A stretch of DNA of 5,833 bases from Reyranella sp. Lineage in GTDB: Bacteria; Pseudomonadota; Alphaproteobacteria; Reyranellales; Reyranellaceae. The translations under genes were made by a program, and so were the position numbers. Positions 1-5,767 of the stretch are shown piece by piece. Location: contig JADHLS010000388.1 of the NCBI GenBank assembly GCA_016780605.1, positions 1 to 5,833 on the forward strand. The letters are read 5' to 3'. The notes beneath the pieces are model-generated. The model was given only the letters and a program-made list of their open reading frames with translations, had not been told where the DNA came from and did not search any database. The stretch's first letter is position 1. Every line of letters begins with the position of its first letter.

Positions 1-888
1 CAGACCGCGATGAGCGCATCGAACAGCGTCTATTTCGTCGGCCACGCCACACGCACCGCGGCCAGCGCCCTGCTGCGGTTGGCCTTGTGGCCGGCGGCGC
101 TCGCGATCTGGTCGGAGGGACCGGCCGGCGGCCAGCTCGCCTCGCTGTCGGTCGACCTCGCCCAGGCCCGCTTCGCCGACGGCAGGTTGAGCGCCGGCGG
201 ACTGGAGCCGCTCGCCCTCGAGCGGCTGGCCGCGCTGGCGCACGAGCGCGGCCTCATCACCGCCGTCAGTGTCCACACCTTCAACCGCTGGCAATGGGCC
301 GAGGCGACGTTCGACGTCCCCGGCGCCGGCACGCACCGCCTGCCAGCGGACGCGCTGTCGGTGCGCCGCGGCGGCGGAAACTTCGAGTTCATCGCGCGCC
401 GCGACGTCTTCTTCCCGCCAGTCGCGCGGCTCAACGCCGCCGTGACCTATTACTCGGGCAAGGCGGCCCTCGCCGAGATCGCGGTCGACACCGCAACCGG
501 TAAGGTCGAGCTGCTGTCGCATCACTCGATCCTGGAATGCGGCCACCAGGTGGTGCCGCAGCTGGTCTCCGGCCAGATCCAGGGCGGCCTCGCCATGGGC
601 ATCGGCCACGCCCTGCTGGAGGAGCTGCCGCTCTACGAGGACGGGCCGGGCGACGGCACCTGGAACTGGAACCGCTATCGCCTGCCGCATGCCGCCGATG
701 TCGCGGTGTGGAAGCAGACAGCCGAGGTGCTGCCGCCGCTCACCAGCAGCGACGCGCCCAAAGGCATCGCCGAGGTCGTCATGATCCCTATCGTGCCGGC
801 GATCGCCAACGCCGTGGCGCATGCCATCGGCAAGCGCTTCTACGCCACGCCGATCACCGCCGGGCAGATCCTGGAGGCGCTGGGATGA
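1..888 (+). CDS. Molybdenum hydroxylase large subunit (xanthine dehydrogenase/aldehyde oxidase family), C-terminal part
   Basis: This is the end of the catalytic, molybdopterin-binding subunit of a molybdenum hydroxylase. Such enzymes insert water-derived oxygen into aldehydes or N-heterocycles. The frame is open from base 1, so the gene is cut by the window edge. The ATG at 10 is probably internal: about 295 residues are visible, while family members usually have 700 or more. Visible landmarks are an N-S-V-Y-F-V-G-H-A-T stretch just inside the edge, a Gly-rich cofactor-contact motif GGLAMGIGHALLEE (codons from 583), and PKGIAE near the C-terminus. The Glu of PKGIAE (codon 772-774) aligns with the catalytic Glu of the family, so the active site looks intact. 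The next gene overlaps by ATGA. The neighbouring [2Fe-2S] and cytochrome genes suggest the cytochrome-linked group (acetic-acid-bacterial aldehyde dehydrogenase, isoquinoline or nicotinate dehydrogenase types) rather than NAD-linked xanthine dehydrogenase. The substrate is unknown, and any export signal would lie outside the window. Confidence 0.9.
   Translation, partial: QTAMSASNSVYFVGHATRTAASALLRLALWPAALAIWSEGPAGGQLASLSVDLAQARFADGRLSAGGLEPLALERLAALAHERGLITAVSVHTFNRWQWAEATFDVPGAGTHRLPADALSVRRGGGNFEFIARRDVFFPPVARLNAAVTYYSGKAALAEIAVDTATGKVELLSHHSILECGHQVVPQLVSGQIQGGLAMGIGHALLEELPLYEDGPGDGTWNWNRYRLPHAADVAVWKQTAEVLPPLTSSDAPKGIAEVVMIPIVPAIANAVAHAIGKRFYATPITAGQILEALG
873..877 (+). promoter_or_regulatory. 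Ribosome binding site of the [2Fe-2S] subunit gene
   Basis: GGAGG lies 7 bases before the ATG at 885, inside the end of the large-subunit gene. It supports the 885 start, which also forms an ATGA overlap with the upstream stop. It is the clearest Shine-Dalgarno sequence within the four-gene operon. Confidence 0.7.
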
Positions 889-1427
889 CCATCCGCTCGA
901 CGCCCCTGTCGCTCACCGTGAACGGCAAGAAGGTCGGGCCGATCGACGTGCCCGACGACATGATGCTGGTCGACGTCCTGCACGAGTATCTCGGGCTAAC
1001 GGGCTCTCGCCTCGCCTGCGGCCAGGGCATCTGCCATGCCTGCGCCGTCATCCTCGACGGTGCTGACGGTCCGCGCGAGATCAGGAGCTGCATCACCGGC
1101 GCGCACTTCTTCGCCGGCAAGTCGATCCGCACGGTCGAGGGCCATGCCGAGCGTGATGCCGGGGGCAACGTCGTGCGCCTGTCGCCGGTGCAGCAGGCGC
1201 TGATCGAGCATTTCTCGTTCCAGTGTGGCTACTGCACGCCGGGCTTCGTCACGGCGGCGACCGTGCTGGTCGAGCGCCTGAAGGCCGCGCCGGTGGCCCG
1301 TCGCGATCTCGAGGCCATGATCGACAAGGCGCTTGGCCAGCACATCTGCCGCTGTACTGGATACGTGCGCTATTTCGAGGCCGTGCGCGACCTGATCCTG
1401 GCGACGCCCGGACTGGTCCGCGCATGA
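885..1427 (+). CDS. [2Fe-2S] small subunit of molybdenum hydroxylase
   Basis: This 180-residue electron-transfer subunit passes electrons from the molybdenum centre through two [2Fe-2S] clusters. The N-terminal ferredoxin-like domain (about residues 8-80) carries Cys45, Cys50, Cys53 and Cys69. The C-terminal helical domain (about 95-170) carries Cys114 and Cys117 in CGYCTPG, and Cys155 and Cys157 in CRCTGY. All eight cluster ligands are present, and the length is normal for a stand-alone small subunit. The residue after Cys50 is His (C-G-Q-G-I-C-H-A-C), where many relatives have Gly. The start is fixed by the ATGA overlap and GGAGG. There is no signal peptide or twin-arginine motif. If the complex is periplasmic, this subunit would have to be exported bound to the large subunit; otherwise the complex is cytoplasmic. 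It also overlaps the cytochrome gene by ATGA. Confidence 0.95.
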   Translation: MTIRSTPLSLTVNGKKVGPIDVPDDMMLVDVLHEYLGLTGSRLACGQGICHACAVILDGADGPREIRSCITGAHFFAGKSIRTVEGHAERDAGGNVVRLSPVQQALIEHFSFQCGYCTPGFVTAATVLVERLKAAPVARRDLEAMIDKALGQHICRCTGYVRYFEAVRDLILATPGLVRA

Positions 1428-2716
1428 GGCTCTGGAACAACCCGCGCTGGCGCCGCCTCGTCCTGGCGGCAGCTGCCCTCGTGTTCATCGGTGCGGTCGG
1501 CGTGCTGGCGGTGATGGCCGGGCTGTTCTCGACCAGCGTGGTCGACGCCTCCACCCGGAGGCCGCTCTCGGCCGAACAGATGAAGGACCTGGTTGCGCGC
1601 GGCCAATATCTCGCCCGCGCCGCCGACTGCGCCGCCTGCCACACCGCGCCGGATGGCGCGCCGCTGGCCGGCGGCCGCGCTTTTCCGATGCCGTTCGGCA
1701 CACTCTACGCCACCAACATCACGCCCGATCCCGAGACCGGCATCGGCCGCTGGAGCCGCGCCGAGTTCCAGCGCGCGCTGCGCGACGGCGTGGCGCCGCG
1801 CGGCCATCTCTATCCGGCGATGCCCTATGTCTCATATCGTCAGCTCACCGCTGCCGACACCGATGCGATTTACGCCTGGCTGATGAGCCGGCCGCCGATC
1901 CGCCAGGCCAATCGCGCCAACTCCTTTCCGTTCGACTATGTGCGGCCGACTCTGGCCTTCTGGAACCTGCTTAACCTGCCGGCGGCAGGCTTCGTGCCGG
2001 ACGCGTCGAAGCCCGCCGACTGGAACCGCGGCAGGTATCTCATCGACGCCCTCGGCCATTGCGGCGAGTGCCACACGCCGCGCGACGTGACGCTGGGCAT
2101 GATCCCGCAGCGCTACCTGCAGGGCACACGGATCGAAAACGTCGACGCGCCCGACGTGACGCCCGCCGGCCTCACCCGCATGGGCTTCGACGCGGCGTCG
2201 CTGGCGCGCTATATGCCGGCCGGCATGGGGCCGCAGGGCGTCATGAACTTTTCGATGTACGATGTCGTGCACAATTCGACGCGCTGGCTCAGCACCGACG
2301 ATGCCGCTGCCATGGCGGCTTATCTGACGAGCTCCCGGCGCATGGTCGTGGCGTCGTTCGCGTCGGTCGCCCCCGCCGCCGTGCCGCCGGCCGGCCGGCA
2401 GACCTACCTGCAGCTCTGCTCGGCCTGCCACGGCGCCGAGGGCGAGGGCATCCCGCATGTCGCGCCGCCGATGAAGACCAACGCCAGCCTGCGTGTCGCC
2501 TCGCCGCGCAACCTGCTGGTCGCCGTCACCGGCGGCCTGCCCGACAGGCCCTTGCCGGGGGGCGAGCGCTACCAGGCCATGCCGGCCTTCGGCCCTCTGC
2601 TCGACGACCGCCAGCTCGCCGACCTCGCCAACTGGCTGCGCGGCACGTGGGGTGGAAGCGCCTCCGCGCCCGTCACTCCCGACGAGGTGCGTGCAGTGCG
2701 CCCGACCTTGCCGTGA
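1424..2716 (+). CDS. Membrane-anchored triheme cytochrome c, electron acceptor of the dehydrogenase
   Basis: This 430-residue c-type cytochrome has three heme attachment sites: CAACH (69-73), CGECH (213-217) and CSACH (332-336). Likely axial Met ligands are Met133 in AMPY, Met274 or Met278 in the middle domain, and Met386 in AMPAFG. An N-terminal hydrophobic segment (about 12-35) after Arg/Trp-rich residues acts as a signal or anchor, placing the hemes in the periplasm. The three-domain layout and the PFGT-YATNITPD motif after heme 1 resemble the cytochrome subunits of membrane alcohol, aldehyde and gluconate dehydrogenases. These pass electrons to quinone or terminal oxidases. The ATG at 1424 is chosen because it makes a 4-base ATGA overlap with the small subunit and gives a proper signal sequence. 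The frame stays open further upstream, but that part lies over the small-subunit gene. No strong Shine-Dalgarno sequence is visible, so coupled translation is likely. Its partner could be the molybdenum enzyme, the GMC enzyme, or both. Confidence 0.93.
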   Translation: MRLWNNPRWRRLVLAAAALVFIGAVGVLAVMAGLFSTSVVDASTRRPLSAEQMKDLVARGQYLARAADCAACHTAPDGAPLAGGRAFPMPFGTLYATNITPDPETGIGRWSRAEFQRALRDGVAPRGHLYPAMPYVSYRQLTAADTDAIYAWLMSRPPIRQANRANSFPFDYVRPTLAFWNLLNLPAAGFVPDASKPADWNRGRYLIDALGHCGECHTPRDVTLGMIPQRYLQGTRIENVDAPDVTPAGLTRMGFDAASLARYMPAGMGPQGVMNFSMYDVVHNSTRWLSTDDAAAMAAYLTSSRRMVVASFASVAPAAVPPAGRQTYLQLCSACHGAEGEGIPHVAPPMKTNASLRVASPRNLLVAVTGGLPDRPLPGGERYQAMPAFGPLLDDRQLADLANWLRGTWGGSASAPVTPDEVRAVRPTLP

Positions 2717-4395
2717 GGGAGCGCGAAGGGCGCTCGGGGGACGACCGCCTGAAGCGCCGCGCGGCGCTCGCCTTCGGCTCGGGGCTGGTGCTTTCGGGGC
2801 TTGGCGCGCCGACCGGGGCCGCGCCAGCCGGGGCGGCGACGACCGGTGTTCGGATGCTGGCCTCCAGCGCCGAGCTTCGGCCGGCCTACGACTTCGTCAT
2901 CGTCGGCGCGGGATCGGCGGGCTGTGTGTTGGCGCATCGCCTGGGCCGGGCCGGACGACGCGTGCTGTTGATCGAAGCTGGCGGCCGCACGCACCTGCCG
3001 GCGGTCGCCGATCCGCCGAGTTGGCCGACGCTGTCAGGCGGTCCGCTCGACTGGCGCTACACCACCGAGCCGCAGCCGGGTCTGGGCGGCCGCACGATGC
3101 CGTATCCGCGCGGCAAGGCGGTGGGCGGGTCGAGCATCATCAACGCGCTCGCCTACCAGGCCGGCCACCCGGCGGCCTACGATCGCTGGCCGGCCGGCTG
3201 GCGCCACGCCGATCTGCTGCCCTACTTCAAGCGCGCCGAGACGTTCTCCGGTGGCGGCGATGCCTGGCGCGGCGACCGCGGCCCGCTGCACGTCCTGTCG
3301 CTGGCCGATGTCGCCGACCGCACCCCGGTGGCCCAGGCCTTCATCGCCGCGGCCGAGGAGCGCGGCTTCGCCATGACGCCCGATCTCGGCGGGGCCATCA
3401 CGACGGGCGTCGCCTGGAACCAGCTCAGCATCCGGGGGCCGGCCCTCAATCACGTGAGCGGAGGTCATGTGCGCGACGATGCGGCCAGTGCCTTTCTCGA
3501 CAGTCTCGACGACGCGGCGACTGTCGATCTGCTCACCGACACGACAGTGCTTGGCCTGGTGATCGAGCGCGGCCGCTGTCTCGGCGTGCGCCTGTCCGAT
3601 CGCATCGTGCGGCCCGAAGGCGAGGTGCTGCTCTCGGCCGGCGCCGTCGATTCGCCGCGCCTGCTGATGCTGTCGGGTGTCGGGCCGGCCGACGCGCTCT
3701 CTGCTCTCGGCATCGCGGTCGCCGCGGACGTGCCCGACGTCGGCCGCCATCTCGAGGATCACCTGCTGCTGGCGGGCGTCGCCTACCGGGCGCGCCGCGA
3801 GGTGCCGCGCTCGCACTACAATCATGCCGACGCGCTGCTCTACGTGCCGCGCACCAACCCCGCTGAAAGCCCGGAGCATCTCGTGATGTGCCTGTCGCTG
3901 CCCTTCGTGCAGCCGGCGGTGGGCACCTTGGCGCCGCCCGCCTACACCCTGGTGCCCTGCCTGATGCGGCCGCAGAGCCGCGGCACCATCCGTCTGGCTT
4001 CGGCCGATCCACGGATGCCGACCCTGATCGATCCGAACTATCTCAGCGAACCCGCCGACCTTGAGAGCCTGGTGGCCGCGGTGACCTTGGCGCGCGAGTT
4101 GGGCGCGGCGCGCGCCTTCGACGACTGGCGCAGCGCGGAGGTCTATCCCGGTCCCGCTTGGTCGGACGGCGCGGCCGCGCGCCGCGAGTTCGTGCGTCGG
4201 GCGGCGCAGTCCTTCCACCATCCCGTCGGCACCTGCCGCATCGGCGCCGTCGTCGACGCTGCCTTGCGCGTGAAGGGCGTGGCCGGCCTGCGGGTGATCG
4301 ACGCCTCGGTGCTGCCCGGCCTTCCGGCCGCCATGATCAACGCCGCCGTGACGGCGGTGGCGGAGCGGGCCAGCGACCTGGTATTGGCCGCTTAG
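2713..4395 (+). CDS. GMC-family FAD-dependent oxidoreductase (probable alcohol dehydrogenase), possible Tat leader
   Basis: This 560-residue flavoprotein belongs to the glucose-methanol-choline family, which oxidises alcohols to aldehydes or ketones. The N-terminal Rossmann fold shows D-F-V-I-V-G-A-G-S-A-G (60-70) and the ribose-binding Glu88. GMC signature 1 lies around 133-160 (GKAVGGSSIIN), and signature 2 is S-P-R-L-L-M-L-S-G-V-G. The C-terminal FHHPVGTC gives His503 as the probable catalytic base, with Asn543 as the second active-site residue. The GTG at 2713 is chosen because it overlaps the cytochrome stop as GTGA, like the upstream junctions. It gives a leader with R-L-K-R-R, then a hydrophobic stretch and an Ala/Gly/Pro-rich region, which resembles a weak Tat signal. 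Alternatives are CTG at 2749 (preceded by GGGGGA) or ATG at 2854 (513 residues, no leader, cytoplasmic). Last in the operon, it may make the aldehyde used by the molybdenum enzyme, or share the cytochrome. Substrate unknown. Confidence 0.92.
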   Translation: MREREGRSGDDRLKRRAALAFGSGLVLSGLGAPTGAAPAGAATTGVRMLASSAELRPAYDFVIVGAGSAGCVLAHRLGRAGRRVLLIEAGGRTHLPAVADPPSWPTLSGGPLDWRYTTEPQPGLGGRTMPYPRGKAVGGSSIINALAYQAGHPAAYDRWPAGWRHADLLPYFKRAETFSGGGDAWRGDRGPLHVLSLADVADRTPVAQAFIAAAEERGFAMTPDLGGAITTGVAWNQLSIRGPALNHVSGGHVRDDAASAFLDSLDDAATVDLLTDTTVLGLVIERGRCLGVRLSDRIVRPEGEVLLSAGAVDSPRLLMLSGVGPADALSALGIAVAADVPDVGRHLEDHLLLAGVAYRARREVPRSHYNHADALLYVPRTNPAESPEHLVMCLSLPFVQPAVGTLAPPAYTLVPCLMRPQSRGTIRLASADPRMPTLIDPNYLSEPADLESLVAAVTLARELGAARAFDDWRSAEVYPGPAWSDGAAARREFVRRAAQSFHHPVGTCRIGAVVDAALRVKGVAGLRVIDASVLPGLPAAMINAAVTAVAERASDLVLAA

Positions 4396-4402
4396 CGCCG
4401 CC

Positions 4403-5650
4403 TTATTCCTTCTCCTTCGGCTTCAACCCCCAGCGCTTGGCGATTTCGCGCGCCATGCGCTCGGCCACCAGGGTGTAGCCCACGCTTTCGCCCTTGGGGC
4501 CACGGGCGAAGTGGATGTCGTCGACATAGATCGTGCCGGTCTGGCCGGCGAAGACGTCGAGCAGGTTGACGACGGGGATGCCTTGGTCGTTGAGGCTCTC
4601 GAGCGAGCTCACGAGCTTGCGGTAGCGATCGGCGTAGCCGAGGTTGGGGTTAACCTGCCGCTCGGCTTCGCTCAGCGTCTTGCCGATGGCGGGCACCGGC
4701 TGGATGAAGAACAGCTCCTTCACGCCCTCACGCCGGGCGATGGCGTCCATCAGCGTGATGTAGCGGCGATATTGCGCCAGCTGGAAGTCGATCACCGCGG
4801 TGGCGTCGCCGCGCATCGCCACGGGCAGGGCGAACATGCGGCCGAACTGCTCGGGGTTCTGGGCGCGGAAAGTCCCGTCGGCCTTGGTCATTTGCTTCAC
4901 CGCCAGCAGGGCGAGGTAGGCGGCATGCGATCGGCTGAGGACGCTGCTCCGCATCATCATGCCGGCGACGCGTCCCGCCATCCAGCTCATCACGACGTTG
5001 TCGAAGCCGTCCTGGGCGGCGACCGGATTGACCTCGAGGAAGTTGATCGCCGGCGTTTCGAGCCGCCCGCTCGCGAGGGGCGTCATCATCAGAACCTCGT
5101 TGTAGCCGTCGAGGGTGACGACGGCGTCGACGACGTTGGAATAGAGCGAAAAGAGAATCAGCTGCTGCGGCTGCTTCCACGCGCCATCGCCGCCGTTCAG
5201 CACCAGGAAGGGCAGGCCGTTGGGGCTGACATAGTGCTCGTTGAGCGCGACCTCGAGATAGCGCGGCGCCGGCGGCGGCGCGGTCTGTCCGAGCTGGCCC
5301 GCGACCGACCCGCCGGTCAGCAGGATCACATAGCGGTCGTCGCGCTTGACGGTCGGGAAATCCTCGCCGTTCAACCCGACATTGTTGACGTGCCAGTGCC
5401 CGCACGGCGGCTGGTCGTGATGGACGAAGCCAACGTAAGGGTGGGGGAACAGGGTGTCGGCGTAGGTACAGCCCGTGCCCTCGGTGGCGCTGCGCACGTA
5501 GGTGTTCTGCAGACGCTCGAACAGGAGGGGCGCCGGCGTGTAGTGGCCGTCCTTCAGGACCACCCATCCGATGGCCAGCATTTCCAGGCAGGCCAGGCCG
5601 ACGAACAGCCCGGCCGCGACCGATATCGCTGCAAAGACAAAGCGCTTCAA
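4403..5650 (-). CDS. Membrane-anchored SGNH/GDSL-type hydrolase-like protein
   Basis: This 415-residue protein has one N-terminal hydrophobic segment (about 4-32) after M-K-R, so the rest probably faces the periplasm. The family blocks can be seen in order: Ser115 in LLTGGSVAGQLG (nucleophile), the Gly-rich NGGDGAW (about 153-157), GYN with Asn184, and DDIH with Asp377 and His380. Family members are esterases, lipases or O-acetyl hydrolases and transferases acting on sugars, lipids or glycans; which applies here is unknown. Cys61 and Cys83 could form a disulfide. The TTG at 5650 is preferred because GGGGAGAT sits 6 bases upstream and it begins exactly at a signal-anchor. A further in-frame TTG at 5710 would add 20 polar residues and has no ribosome binding site. 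The next internal Met would remove most of the membrane segment. The gene runs convergently with the GMC gene, 7 bases apart, so it is a separate transcription unit with no evident link to the redox operon. Confidence 0.85.
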   Translation of the reverse strand: MKRFVFAAISVAAGLFVGLACLEMLAIGWVVLKDGHYTPAPLLFERLQNTYVRSATEGTGCTYADTLFPHPYVGFVHHDQPPCGHWHVNNVGLNGEDFPTVKRDDRYVILLTGGSVAGQLGQTAPPPAPRYLEVALNEHYVSPNGLPFLVLNGGDGAWKQPQQLILFSLYSNVVDAVVTLDGYNEVLMMTPLASGRLETPAINFLEVNPVAAQDGFDNVVMSWMAGRVAGMMMRSSVLSRSHAAYLALLAVKQMTKADGTFRAQNPEQFGRMFALPVAMRGDATAVIDFQLAQYRRYITLMDAIARREGVKELFFIQPVPAIGKTLSEAERQVNPNLGYADRYRKLVSSLESLNDQGIPVVNLLDVFAGQTGTIYVDDIHFARGPKGESVGYTLVAERMAREIAKRWGLKPKEKE

Positions 5651-5656
5651 GAAGGG

Positions 5657-5664
5657 ATCTCCCC
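5657..5664 (-). promoter_or_regulatory. Ribosome binding site deciding the TTG start of the SGNH gene
   Basis: On the minus strand GGGGAGAT ends 6 bases before the TTG at 5650-5648. It is the best Shine-Dalgarno sequence in the leader and the main reason to prefer this TTG over the in-frame TTG at 5710. The core GGGGAGA occurs again 19 bases further upstream (5683-5677). Confidence 0.6.
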
Positions 5665-5669
5665 GACGC

Positions 5670-5688
5670 GGTCTGCTCTCCCCAGACC
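5670..5688 (-). promoter_or_regulatory. Small hairpin in the SGNH gene leader
   Basis: GGTCTG (5670-5675) and CAGACC (5683-5688) form a perfect 6-bp stem around a 7-base loop. On the minus-strand transcript the loop reads GGGAGAG, part of the upstream copy of the GGGGAGA motif. It lies 5 bases before the functional ribosome binding site. There is no following T-run, so it is not a terminator. A role in translation is a guess. Confidence 0.3.
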
Positions 5689-5741
5689 CGACATTAGGGT
5701 CGAAACCCAATAAAGTTGTTGAGGGAAGAATCGGTTAGTGA

Positions 5742-5766
5742 TTCCGTGCTGGCAAGGAGCACGGAA
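5742..5766 (+). promoter_or_regulatory. Perfect 9-bp hairpin overlapping the transposase ribosome binding site
   Basis: TTCCGTGCT (5742-5750) and AGCACGGAA (5758-5766) are exact reverse complements around a 7-base loop, GGCAAGG. The likely Shine-Dalgarno AAGGAG (5754-5759) lies partly in the loop and partly in the 3' arm, 8 bases before the ATG at 5768. Folding would partly hide it. Several insertion sequences use such structures to limit transposase translation from outside transcripts. Here that role is inferred. Confidence 0.6.
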
Positions 5767-5767
5767 G

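Larger units (their letters stand above)
5647..5694 (-). other. Possible 15-codon upstream ORF ending on the SGNH start codon
   Basis: An ATG at 5694-5692 on the minus strand opens a 15-codon frame (M-S-G-L-G-R-A-D-R-V-G-E-I-P-S). Its TGA stop (5649-5647) overlaps the TTG start as TTGA. This arrangement would allow termination-reinitiation coupling. No clear ribosome binding site precedes the ATG, and no codon run suggests attenuation, so chance is quite possible. Confidence 0.25.
5651..5767. other. Intergenic region between divergent SGNH and transposase genes
   Basis: This 117-base gap must hold the SGNH promoter and probably the outer end of an insertion sequence. Bases 5691-5740 contain 21 G/C out of 50, much lower than the surrounding genes. 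No convincing -35/-10 pair was found on either strand. The short palindrome GGGTCGAAACCC (5697-5708) is also present. Confidence 0.6.

Noticed and set aside
1223..1423. Upstream extension of the cytochrome frame into the [2Fe-2S] gene
   Set aside because: It would put about 67 unrelated residues before the signal-anchor and overlap conserved cysteine motifs of the other gene.
2059..2712. Upstream extension of the GMC frame over the cytochrome gene
   Set aside because: The extension is low-complexity Arg/Ala-rich translation overlying the second and third heme domains. The GTG at 2713 explains the gene start.
3034..4221. A 395-codon open frame on the - strand opposite the GMC gene
   Set aside because: Arg/His/Ala/Gly-rich composition with no motif. 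The + strand carries complete GMC signatures over the same bases.
4341..4359. GC-rich inverted repeat CCGCCG-TGA-CGGCGG near the end of the GMC gene, as a terminator
   Set aside because: It lies within conserved coding sequence, has only a 3-base loop and is not followed by a T-run; probably a by-product of codon use.
5577..5599. Possible lipoprotein signal with Cys21 in the SGNH protein
   Set aside because: The residues before the Cys are G-L-A, without the usual Leu at -3, and the hydrophobic segment continues past the Cys, which fits a membrane anchor better.
4511..5713. A 400-codon open frame on the + strand opposite the SGNH gene
   Set aside because: Its translation is rich in His, Arg, Val, Asp and Gly with no recognisable motif. 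It is the complement of a gene with clear family blocks, as is common in GC-rich DNA.
5716..5744. TTGTTG as a -35 element for the transposase gene
   Set aside because: No acceptable -10 hexamer lies at 16-18 bases spacing, so a promoter call is not supported.
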